Assembly: GCA_030689795.1 (NCBI GenBank)
Contig: JAUYEO010000162.1
Location: 1-6,049 of the forward strand
DNA length: 6,049 bases
Reading direction: 5' to 3'
Source of the DNA: Desulfobacterales bacterium
GTDB lineage: Bacteria; Desulfobacterota; Desulfobacteria; Desulfobacterales; RPRI01
Position 1 is the first letter of the stretch. Each line of letters starts with the position of its first letter. Positions 1 through 5,930 of the stretch are shown here, piece after piece. Both the position numbers and the translations under genes were made by a program. The notes under the pieces are model-generated. The model worked only from the letters and a program-made list of their open reading frames with translations. It did not search any database and was not told the origin of the DNA.

Positions 1-385
1 CGGATGGAAGGCCTAATTCCCTGGCATAATCCCAGGCCATTTCGGTTTGAACTTTTACGCCGTCAACCGCATCAATTACAACCACAACTCCGTCTGCAGC
101 CTGCATGCTGTTTATGGTATCGGTAAAGAAATTCTGATCACCGGGGGTATCGATAAGTGAAATAATGTTTTTTTTCCAGTTGAATTGATGGAATCCGCTG
201 CTGATGCTTATGAGCCGTTTTAATTCTTCCGGCTCAAAATCCATGGTAGTATTGCCGTCCTCAACACGACCGAGTCTTTTAATGGTGCCGGTTTTGAATA
301 ACATGATTTCAGATAGAGATGTTTTTCCGGAACTCCCGTGACCGACAAGCGCGATGTTTCTTAGTTTGTTTAACCTTTCACTCAT
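1..385 (-). CDS. Elongation factor G-like translational GTPase, N-terminal 128 residues (cut by window edge)
   Basis: This is the N-terminal end of a GTPase of the EF-G family; the C-terminal part lies outside the window. Reading from the ATG at 385, the P-loop GHGSSGKT sits at residues 15-22, a switch-I-like stretch GNTTMDFEPEE at 44-54, and the G3 motif DTPGD at 79-83, followed by the QAADGVVVVIDAVDGV strand typical of EF-G. Canonical EF-G has AHIDAGKT in the P-loop and DTPGH in G3. Both differ here, so this is more likely one of the EF-G-like paralogues than the housekeeping fusA product. The role of such paralogues is poorly defined; a ribosome-associated GTPase is the safe call. The start is supported by a strong ribosome binding site. 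The gene lies 113 bases after tlyA in the same direction, so it may have its own promoter or be read through from tlyA. Confidence 0.9.
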   Translation of the reverse strand, partial: MSERLNKLRNIALVGHGSSGKTSLSEIMLFKTGTIKRLGRVEDGNTTMDFEPEELKRLISISSGFHQFNWKKNIISLIDTPGDQNFFTDTINSMQAADGVVVVIDAVDGVKVQTEMAWDYARELGLPS

Positions 386-390
386 TTAAA

Positions 391-398
391 CTCCTCTC
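391..398 (-). promoter_or_regulatory. Ribosome binding site of the EF-G-like gene
   Basis: On the minus strand this reads GAGAGGAG, ending five bases before the ATG at 383-385. It is a near-consensus Shine-Dalgarno sequence with good spacing and fixes the start of the EF-G-like gene. Confidence 0.8.
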
Positions 399-443
399 TA
401 TATAGTATTTTGATCGGCCCTGCTGAAAAATCGGTTTTTTATC

Positions 444-470
444 GTTATATTCATATTGAAATAAAATCAA
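444..470 (-). promoter_or_regulatory. Weak candidate promoter upstream of the EF-G-like gene
   Basis: In the 113-base gap between tlyA and the EF-G-like gene, the minus strand carries TTGATT (465-470) and TATAAC (444-449) separated by 15 bases. The spacing is shorter than the usual 16-18 and the gap is AT-rich, so chance matches are likely. I see no clear intrinsic terminator after tlyA. The only nearby symmetry is a weak AT-only pairing of AAAAA and TTTTT around TCGG (426-440). This is a suggestion only. Confidence 0.2.
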
Positions 471-498
471 GTTGAAAAACCCTAATGTCACCGTTTCA

Positions 499-1236
499 TC
501 AGGTTTTCATGTAAATTAAAAATTCCTTATTACCTTTCGGACCAAGTATGGGAGAGTCGATAACACCCTCGATATTTAATCCGGCTTCGGAAAAGAAATC
601 AGACAGGTTTTTAATGACTTCGTTATGCAGCAAGGCGTCTTTTACCACACCTCCTTTTCCGACCCTGCCTTTTCCAACCTCAAACTGGGGTTTAATAAGG
701 GCTATAATACCCGCATTATTTTTCATGAACTTCAAAACGGCCGGAACAACTATTTTTAAGGATATGAACGAAACATCGATTGTAACAAAATCAACAGGCG
801 AGGGAATCACTTCGGATGACATGTATCTTATGTTGGTTCGTTCAACAGGAACTACTTTCGGATCTTTTCTTAATGTCCAGGCCAGTTGTCCGTACCCGAC
901 ATCGACCGCAAAAACCTTTATTGCGCCATGTTTCAGCAGGCAATCCGTAAATCCGCCTGTTGATGCTCCGACATCAAGGCATATCCGTCCATTGACATTG
1001 ATGCCGAAAGCCGTTAATGCCGCTTCGAGTTTTATTCCGCCCCTGCTTACAAAAGGAATATCTGTTTCTTTAAGTGCAAGGGAATCTTTTTTTGCAACTA
1101 AAAATCCCGGCTTATCCTGAATCCTGTCATTTACGAGGACTTTTCCGGCCATGATAAGACTTCTTGCTCTCTCCCGGCTTTGCGCCAGTCCCTGTTCATG
1201 CATAATAATATCAAGGCGTTTCTTATTTTCAGGCAT
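499..1236 (-). CDS. tlyA: TlyA family rRNA (cytidine-2'-O)-methyltransferase
   Basis: This is a SAM-dependent 2'-O-methyltransferase of ribosomal RNA; characterised TlyA proteins methylate 23S C1920, and some also 16S C1409. From the ATG at 1236 it is 245 residues, starting MPENKKRLDIIMHEQGLAQS. An S4 RNA-binding domain fills about residues 5-65. An FtsJ-like Rossmann domain follows with the SAM-binding motif DVGASTGGFTD at 88-98. The K-D-K-E tetrad is complete at K69 (SRGGIKLEA), D154 (TIDVSF), K182 (ALIKPQFE) and E238 (GNKEFL). From memory, these are the same numbers as in Mycobacterium tuberculosis TlyA. A GTG at 1260 would add eight residues (MIFPNAIT), but family members usually begin just before KKRLD, so I prefer the ATG. 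Neither start has a visible Shine-Dalgarno sequence. Only seven residues follow E238, so the C-terminus is short, as in the subclass that modifies 23S rRNA only. Old 'hemolysin' labels for this family should not be taken literally. Confidence 0.95.
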   Translation of the reverse strand: MPENKKRLDIIMHEQGLAQSRERARSLIMAGKVLVNDRIQDKPGFLVAKKDSLALKETDIPFVSRGGIKLEAALTAFGINVNGRICLDVGASTGGFTDCLLKHGAIKVFAVDVGYGQLAWTLRKDPKVVPVERTNIRYMSSEVIPSPVDFVTIDVSFISLKIVVPAVLKFMKNNAGIIALIKPQFEVGKGRVGKGGVVKDALLHNEVIKNLSDFFSEAGLNIEGVIDSPILGPKGNKEFLIYMKT

Positions 1237-1263
1237 TGTTATCGCATTTGGGAAAATCACAAT

Positions 1264-1289
1264 TTCGTCAGATCGTTAATCTTGACGAA
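1264..1289 (-). promoter_or_regulatory. Stem-loop just upstream of tlyA
   Basis: TTCGTCA (1264-1270) and TGACGAA (1283-1289) are perfect inverted repeats. Inside them GAT (1271-1273) pairs with ATC (1279-1281), leaving a one-base bulge and a five-base loop. The result is a ten-base-pair stem with one bulge. On the minus-strand transcript it ends three bases before the GTG at 1260 and 27 bases before the preferred ATG. No U-run follows, so it is not a standard intrinsic terminator. It could affect tlyA translation or protect the 3' end of a processed dxs message; both are inference. Confidence 0.5.
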
Positions 1290-1318
1290 GTTGTAAAGAG
1301 TTGTTCTCACATAAAGAT

Positions 1319-1387
1319 CACGGAGAACACAAAGAAAAAACTGAATGTTTTCAATAGGCCTTTCTTCGTGCCTTTGTGCCTTCGTGG
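1319..1387. repeat. Imperfect inverted repeat with three tandem octamers, after dxs
   Basis: The right arm contains three adjacent octamers, TCTTCGTG (1363-1370), CCTTTGTG (1371-1378) and CCTTCGTG (1379-1386). The left arm CACGGAGAACACAAAG (1319-1334) is an imperfect reverse complement of CTTTGTGCCTTCGTG (1372-1386), and through the octamer periodicity it can also pair in a second register with 1361-1378. The element starts about 16 bases beyond the dxs stop and occupies most of the gap to tlyA. Its look, a short period of CACGAAGG-type units with inverted symmetry, matches dispersed intergenic repeats I recall from environmental and deltaproteobacterial genomes, but only one copy is visible here. 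It lacks the tight stem plus U-run of an intrinsic terminator. Confidence 0.6.
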
Positions 1388-1402
1388 CGAAAAATTTACT
1401 TT

Positions 1403-3286
1403 TTACGAAGCCATCAATTTTAAAGCCGAATCCACTATGGCATTTGAATCAATTTTATATTTTGCCCTGAGCAGATCCTGCGGGCCGTGTTCTACAAAAA
1501 GATCGGGTATCCCAAGGCGTTCAATTTTAAAACCGGAAATACCTTCATCATTCAAACACTCAAGAACTGCGCTTCCGAATCCTCCCTGGCGGATATTTTC
1601 TTCCACGGTGATTATGCGGGGAATTTCTTTTGCAAGGGAAGTAATCAATTCTACATCAAGGGGTTTTACAAACCGGCAGTTTACTACTGTAGGATATATT
1701 CCGTGTTCCGAAATTAATTTTTCATTCGCCTTTAACGCCTCACAGACCGACATGCCTATTGCAAGAATGAGAATATCCTCGCCTTTTTCAAGTATTTCTC
1801 CTTTTCCTATAGTAAGTGGTTTAATATCCTCTTCTATAGGAACACCAACCGCGGTTCCTCTGGGATACCGGAATGCAATCGGGCCGTTATGAGACAGGGC
1901 GGTCACAAGCATACGGCGCAGCTCGTTTTCATCCTTTGGCGCCATAACCACCATGTTGGGAAGGCTTCTCAGATAGGATATGTCAAATAACCCGTTGTGA
2001 GTAGCACCGTCTTCACCGACAATACCTCCGCGGTCTACGGCAAAAACAACATGAAGAGATTCAATACATACATCATGCAATATCTGGTCATAAGCTCTTT
2101 GCAGAAAAGTTGAATAAATTGCTACAACAGGCTTAAACCCTTCGGTAGCCAGACCGGCTGCAAATGTAACCCCGTGCTGCTCGGCAATTCCAACATCAAA
2201 AAATCGTTCAGGGAACAATTCGTGAAATTTCGCAAGACCCGTGCCTTCCGGCATTGCCGCAGTGACGGCAATTATTTTTTCATCTTCTCCGGCAAGTCTT
2301 ATCATTGTTTCCCCGAAGACTTCGGTGTAGGTCGGAATATCATTTTTTTTACCGTTACTGTTTCCGGTTTTGATTTCAAAACTTCCAACACCATGAAAAT
2401 AAACCGGATTTTTTTCAGCAGGAGGATATCCCTTTCCTTTTTTAGTAGTTACATGAAGAAGAGCCGGTTCTTTCATATGCTTGATATTGTTGAGTATATC
2501 TATAAGATGGTCCATATTGTGCCCGTTAATAGGACCGAAGTATTCGAAATTAAAAGCCTCAAAAAGCATGCCCGGGGTTACAAATGCTTTGAATGATTCT
2601 TCCGAGCGTTTGGCGAATTTATATACATCGTCACCGATTTTTGGAAGAGACTTCAATAATTCTCCAAATTCTTTCCTGAGGTCCTGAAGATATTTCTTGG
2701 ATAATTTTCTGCTTAAAAAAGAGGAGAGGGCGCCTACGTTTTGTGCAATAGACATGTCGTTATCATTTAAAATAACGATAATATCTTTATCTTTATGAAG
2801 ATATCCGGCCTGGTTCAGGCCTTCATAGGCAAGGCCGGCAGTCATGGAGCCGTCCCCGATAACGGCTATGACTTTTGAGGTTTCATTTTTCAGGTATTTC
2901 GCACATGCAATTCCAAGCCCGGCAGAAATTGAAGTGCTGCTGTGGCCTGTTGAAAATGAATCGTATTGACTTTCACACATCCTGGTAAATCCGCAAATAC
3001 CTTCATGCTTTCTGAGTGTATGAAATTTATCCCGTCTGCCGGTAATAATCTTGTGCGCATAAGCCTGATGTCCGACATCCCAGATAATCTTGTCTACAGG
3101 AGCATTGAAAACATAATGAATAGCTATGGCCAGTTCCACAGCGCCAAGACTCGAAGCAAGATGACCGCCGTTTTTTGATACGACATCCACAATAAGTTTG
3201 CGTATCTCGGAAGCAAGCGCCGGAAGATCCGAACGGGAAAGACTCTTTAAATCGTCGGGAGAGTTAATATTGCTGAGTATGCTCAA
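1403..3286 (-). CDS. dxs: 1-deoxy-D-xylulose-5-phosphate synthase
   Basis: Dxs condenses pyruvate and glyceraldehyde 3-phosphate to 1-deoxy-D-xylulose 5-phosphate using thiamine diphosphate and a divalent metal. This is the first step of the MEP isoprenoid pathway and also supplies thiamine and pyridoxal phosphate synthesis. The 627-residue protein is full length for the family. Residues 40-48 (GGHLASSLG) carry His42. The thiamine diphosphate/metal motif runs from GDGS at 144-147 to NDND at 174-177. The pyrimidine-domain motif DVGIAEQHG at 364-372 holds the catalytic Glu369. DRGGIVGEDGATHNG at 418-432 and the C-terminal transketolase domain with ENIRQGGFGS (563-572) complete the protein. The start is a TTG; the family's N-terminal pattern (INSPDDLK at 7-14) leaves no room for a later start, and a good ribosome binding site precedes the TTG. 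The gene begins 15 bases after ispA ends, so the two are probably cotranscribed and functionally linked. Confidence 0.98.
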   Translation of the reverse strand: MSILSNINSPDDLKSLSRSDLPALASEIRKLIVDVVSKNGGHLASSLGAVELAIAIHYVFNAPVDKIIWDVGHQAYAHKIITGRRDKFHTLRKHEGICGFTRMCESQYDSFSTGHSSTSISAGLGIACAKYLKNETSKVIAVIGDGSMTAGLAYEGLNQAGYLHKDKDIIVILNDNDMSIAQNVGALSSFLSRKLSKKYLQDLRKEFGELLKSLPKIGDDVYKFAKRSEESFKAFVTPGMLFEAFNFEYFGPINGHNMDHLIDILNNIKHMKEPALLHVTTKKGKGYPPAEKNPVYFHGVGSFEIKTGNSNGKKNDIPTYTEVFGETMIRLAGEDEKIIAVTAAMPEGTGLAKFHELFPERFFDVGIAEQHGVTFAAGLATEGFKPVVAIYSTFLQRAYDQILHDVCIESLHVVFAVDRGGIVGEDGATHNGLFDISYLRSLPNMVVMAPKDENELRRMLVTALSHNGPIAFRYPRGTAVGVPIEEDIKPLTIGKGEILEKGEDILILAIGMSVCEALKANEKLISEHGIYPTVVNCRFVKPLDVELITSLAKEIPRIITVEENIRQGGFGSAVLECLNDEGISGFKIERLGIPDLFVEHGPQDLLRAKYKIDSNAIVDSALKLMAS

Positions 3287-3295
3287 CTATGATTG

Positions 3296-3302
3296 TCCTT
3301 TT
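3296..3302 (-). promoter_or_regulatory. Ribosome binding site that fixes the TTG start of dxs
   Basis: On the minus strand this reads AAAAGGA, nine bases before the TTG at 3284-3286. It overlaps the last base of the ispA stop codon. No in-frame ATG or GTG lies between this site and the conserved N-terminus of Dxs, so the TTG is the start. Confidence 0.75.
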
Positions 3303-4219
3303 CATCTTTTTCTTTCAATAATATATAATGCAAGTGCTCTGAGCGAGTCAGATTTATTATCAAATGTTTCGATCGCATGCAAGGCATCTGTTATAAGTTT
3401 TTTTGCATGATTTTCCGATCCGGTAACCCCAAGCAGGGCAGGGTAGGTATTTTTATTTCTTGTTTTATCGCTTCCTGCGGCTTTCCCTGTTATTGCAGGA
3501 TCACCTTTTACATTAAGGAGATCATCGGTTATCTGGAAAGCTAAACCAATATTTTTTGCATAAATTTTAAGCTGCTCTATTTGTTCCGAATTTCCATTCC
3601 CTAATATTGCCCCTGATTCAACCGATGCTTCGATAAGCACCCCGGTTTTCAATGAGTGCATATCCTCTAATTCTTTCAATGAAATATGACTGTTTTCAGA
3701 AGCCATATCCCGCATCTGTCCTTCGATCATTCCTCTGTACCCGGCGGCAAGGGAAACCACGTGAATAACCTTTAACCACTTTGCAGCACCATTATTTATG
3801 TGAACCGAAGAAAGTATCTGAAACGCAAGGGTAAGAAGGGCATCGCCTGCAAGTATTGCCGTGGATTCATTAAAAGCCACATGGCAGGTTGGTTTCCCCC
3901 TTCTCAGAGTATCATTATCCATGGCAGGAAGATCGTCATGAATTAAAGAATAGGTGTGTATCATTTCCAGTGCACAGGCTGCAGGTAATACATCATATTC
4001 ATTCCCGCCGACAGCTTCGGAAGCTGCAATACAAAGAACAGGTCTTATTCGTTTTCCTCCCGACAAGAGAGAATAACTCATTGCTTTTGTTAAAAGATTT
4101 GAATTCTGTGAAGAACTAATGATTTTGTTTAATTCATCATTTATCAGGATATTTTTTTTTGAGATGTATGAGTTTAAATCAAAACCTGAAAAATCATGAC
4201 TGGAATTTTTCAAATTCAT
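3302..4219 (-). CDS. ispA: Short-chain polyprenyl diphosphate synthase, probably farnesyl diphosphate synthase
   Basis: This cytosolic enzyme adds isopentenyl diphosphate to dimethylallyl and geranyl diphosphate. At 305 residues it has the usual family length. The conserved GGKRIRP is at 54-60. The first Asp-rich motif DDLPAMD is at 95-101 with LRRGKPT after it, and the second, DDLLNVKGD, is at 232-240; both bind magnesium-diphosphate. The first motif has the two-residue insertion of bacterial-type enzymes. Tyr90 lies five residues before it, in YSLIHDD, the position where an aromatic residue typically limits the product to C15. Geranylgeranyl synthases of this type usually have a smaller or non-aromatic residue there. 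I therefore favour farnesyl diphosphate, as inference. The ATG overlaps the xseB stop by four bases (ATGA), which indicates translational coupling. A GAGAG stretch inside the xseB end is the only weak Shine-Dalgarno match. Confidence 0.93.
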   Translation of the reverse strand: MNLKNSSHDFSGFDLNSYISKKNILINDELNKIISSSQNSNLLTKAMSYSLLSGGKRIRPVLCIAASEAVGGNEYDVLPAACALEMIHTYSLIHDDLPAMDNDTLRRGKPTCHVAFNESTAILAGDALLTLAFQILSSVHINNGAAKWLKVIHVVSLAAGYRGMIEGQMRDMASENSHISLKELEDMHSLKTGVLIEASVESGAILGNGNSEQIEQLKIYAKNIGLAFQITDDLLNVKGDPAITGKAAGSDKTRNKNTYPALLGVTGSENHAKKLITDALHAIETFDNKSDSLRALALYIIERKR

Positions 4220-4452
4220 TCTGTTACTCTCTCGGGAACAAACGGTTTTTCAATTACATTTCCATCCTGATCTTTTAAAAGGAGAGTTATCTTTTTTTCA
4301 GTCTCATCAAGTTTGGAAGAACAAAATTTGGAAAGTTTTATTCCTTCCTCAAATTTTTTTATGGAATCTTCGAGGGAAAGGTTCCCTGATTCAAGTTCCT
4401 GGACAATTTGTTCAAGCTGTTTCATTGCAATTTCAAAGCTAAGTTTTGCCAT
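4216..4452 (-). CDS. xseB: Exodeoxyribonuclease VII small subunit
   Basis: XseB is the small subunit of exonuclease VII, which degrades single-stranded DNA from both ends to oligonucleotides. Several copies bind one XseA large subunit. The 78 residues match the normal size, and the helical hairpin signature is clear: LSFEIAMKQLEQIVQELESG (4-23), LSLEDSIKKFEEGIKL (25-40) and the CSSKLDETEKKI stretch (44-55). The tail after about residue 60 is likely disordered. The gene begins three bases after the xseA stop and overlaps ispA by four bases, so all three are expected on one transcript. AAAGGA lies about 11 bases before the start, inside the end of xseA. Confidence 0.95.
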   Translation of the reverse strand: MAKLSFEIAMKQLEQIVQELESGNLSLEDSIKKFEEGIKLSKFCSSKLDETEKKITLLLKDQDGNVIEKPFVPERVTE

Positions 4453-4455
4453 ATC

Positions 4456-5781
4456 TCATATTTTCCTTTCAACACTGCATATTATAGACCCTTTTGCAAC
4501 CACCACTTCAAGATTTTGGCCAATCATCACATTATTTGAATCAATTACAATATGTTTATCTGGAATAGTTCTGGTGATGCTATAGCCTCGCTGAAGAATA
4601 GCCTTCGGATTCAATGCATTTAATTTTGCTGAGGATTCATTCAATATATGTCTGCAGTTATTAATCATTATATTCATTGTTATTAGCATATTAGAAAGCA
4701 TATTTTTAATATGTTCATTATGTTTTATTATATATTTGATTGGGTTATTGAATAATATTTTGTCGTTTTTCCATTCGGTTCGCTCTCTAAGCTGATTTAT
4801 TAAATTAATTTGGGCTCTTGTAATTCGCCGGGATAGATCGTCGTTTTTAATCATCAGGTCCTGAATTTTTCTTTTTGGACTTTTAAGCCTGTTAATTAAA
4901 GTATTCAAATTGTTTTTATAATAATTATAGAATCTTGAATAATTTGATTTCAGAGAAAGAGTCAGTTTATCGATTTTAATATTAAGTTCATCCTTTAAGG
5001 GAACAACAATTTCGGCGGCAACTGAGGGTGTTGGAGCCCGGTAATCGGATACAAAATCTGCAATAGTATAATCTGTTTCGTGTCCGATAGCAGATATTAT
5101 CGGAACAGATGATTCATATATTGCTCTTGCTACCGATTCCGAATTGAAAGCCTGTAATTCTTCTAAAGAACCGCCTCCACGGGCAATTATAGCTACATCT
5201 GCACAAACGAATTGATTCAATAAGTTAATAGCTGCTATAATCTCAGTTTCCGACGATTCACCCTGAACTTTTACAGGTATTATCCGAATATTTACATTTG
5301 GATATCTTCTATTAATAATATTAAGAATATCATATAGTACTGAGCCGGCAGGTGAAGTAATGATACAGATATTATCTGGTAGAAATGGTAATTCTTTCTT
5401 GTGAGAAACATCAAAAAAACCTTGCGCCGATAATCTTGCTTTAAGCTGTTCATAGGCTATCTGTAAAGAACCGATACCTTTTGGTTCCAGATATTCGAAT
5501 ATAATCTGGTAGGTTCCTTTTGATTCATAAAGGCCTAATCTGCCGAATCCGATAACAGACATCCCGTTTTCAGGATTAAATTTTAAGTTTTTAAGTTGTC
5601 CTTTAAATATTATGGAATTGATCCTGGCCGATTCATCTTTTAAGGTAAAATATAAGTGGCCTGAAAGGGGGGCGCTTATATTCGAGATCTCACCATAGAT
5701 CCATATAAAAGGATATTTATCTTCTATTAGTCTCTTTAGTTCGGATGTCAGTTCTGTTACTGAATAGATTTTTGTTTCCAT
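4456..5781 (-). CDS. xseA: Exodeoxyribonuclease VII large subunit
   Basis: XseA is the catalytic subunit of exonuclease VII, a metal-independent single-strand DNA exonuclease used in repair. The 441-residue protein is of normal length. An N-terminal OB-fold covers about 4-100 (WIYGEISNISAPLSGHLYFT at 27-46). The catalytic domain, about 101-265, has ITSPAGSVLYDIL (141-153), RGGGSLEELQAFN (201-213) and GHETDYTIADFVSDYRAPTP (233-252). Asp151, Arg201, His234 and Asp237 line up with residues reported as important in Escherichia coli XseA (D155, R205, H238, D241, from memory). A long helical, Asn- and Lys-rich coiled-coil region (about 265-390) precedes the conserved NPKAILQRGYSI (391-402). The SPAGSVLYD segment departs from the usual SPTGAAIRD. 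The start is fixed by family alignment, although no Shine-Dalgarno sequence precedes it. It is the first gene of the operon. Confidence 0.97.
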   Translation of the reverse strand: METKIYSVTELTSELKRLIEDKYPFIWIYGEISNISAPLSGHLYFTLKDESARINSIIFKGQLKNLKFNPENGMSVIGFGRLGLYESKGTYQIIFEYLEPKGIGSLQIAYEQLKARLSAQGFFDVSHKKELPFLPDNICIITSPAGSVLYDILNIINRRYPNVNIRIIPVKVQGESSETEIIAAINLLNQFVCADVAIIARGGGSLEELQAFNSESVARAIYESSVPIISAIGHETDYTIADFVSDYRAPTPSVAAEIVVPLKDELNIKIDKLTLSLKSNYSRFYNYYKNNLNTLINRLKSPKRKIQDLMIKNDDLSRRITRAQINLINQLRERTEWKNDKILFNNPIKYIIKHNEHIKNMLSNMLITMNIMINNCRHILNESSAKLNALNPKAILQRGYSITRTIPDKHIVIDSNNVMIGQNLEVVVAKGSIICSVERKI

Positions 5782-5798
5782 TTTATGATCAAAGACAT

Positions 5799-5807
5799 AT
5801 TATAACA
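5799..5807 (-). promoter_or_regulatory. Extended -10 promoter candidate for the xseA operon
   Basis: The minus strand reads TGTTATAAT, a perfect match to the extended -10 form TGnTATAAT. No -35 box like TTGACA is seen 16-18 bases upstream, which is tolerated by extended -10 promoters. Transcription would begin near 5790-5793, leaving only about 9-12 bases before the xseA ATG. The region is about 17 percent GC, so the TATAAT alone could be chance, but the added TG and the position favour it. Confidence 0.5.
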
Positions 5808-5851
5808 TAATGATAGTATTGTATATATATTATTATTTATACGAAAGACAT

Positions 5852-5930
5852 CAGCGGGTCCGGTCGCGCCGCCAAGTCGATTGGGGGGAATCCGAAGAAG
5901 CGCCTTAAAACCGCCCCCGAACACAACGTC
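5852..5930. other. GC-rich island of unknown nature upstream of the xseA operon
   Basis: Bases 5851-5930 contain 51 G or C in 80 (64 percent), against 12 of 70 in 5781-5850 and 9 of 50 in 5931-5980. The edges are abrupt. Read on the plus strand there is an open frame from 5817 to the TGA at 5931-5933 without a normal start codon, ending in a basic tail with NPKKRLKTAPEHNV. Read on the minus strand, a 44-residue frame runs from ATG 5971 to TAA 5837 and contains VLRRFFGFPPIDLAARP; no Shine-Dalgarno sequence serves it. A run of six G (5883-5888) could pair with CCCCC (5914-5918) over a 25-base loop. It may be the end of a decayed gene, a copy of a dispersed element, or a structured RNA. I cannot tell which. 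Confidence 0.4.

Noticed and set aside
548..1120. Plus-strand open frame of 190 codons
   Set aside because: It lies wholly antisense to tlyA, whose full set of motifs is intact, and its translation shows no family resemblance.
1319..1400. Intrinsic terminator for dxs
   Set aside because: The arms are imperfect and separated by a long loop, and no U-run follows the stem on the minus strand.
1236..1892. Plus-strand open frame of 218 codons
   Set aside because: It runs across the repeat element and antisense to the end of dxs; its translation is composition-driven and has no recognisable domain.
5791..5851. Direct repeat AAAGACAT at 5791-5798 and 5844-5851, a possible target-site duplication
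   Set aside because: Eight bases in AT-rich DNA recur easily by chance, and nothing between the copies (the promoter region) looks like an inserted element.
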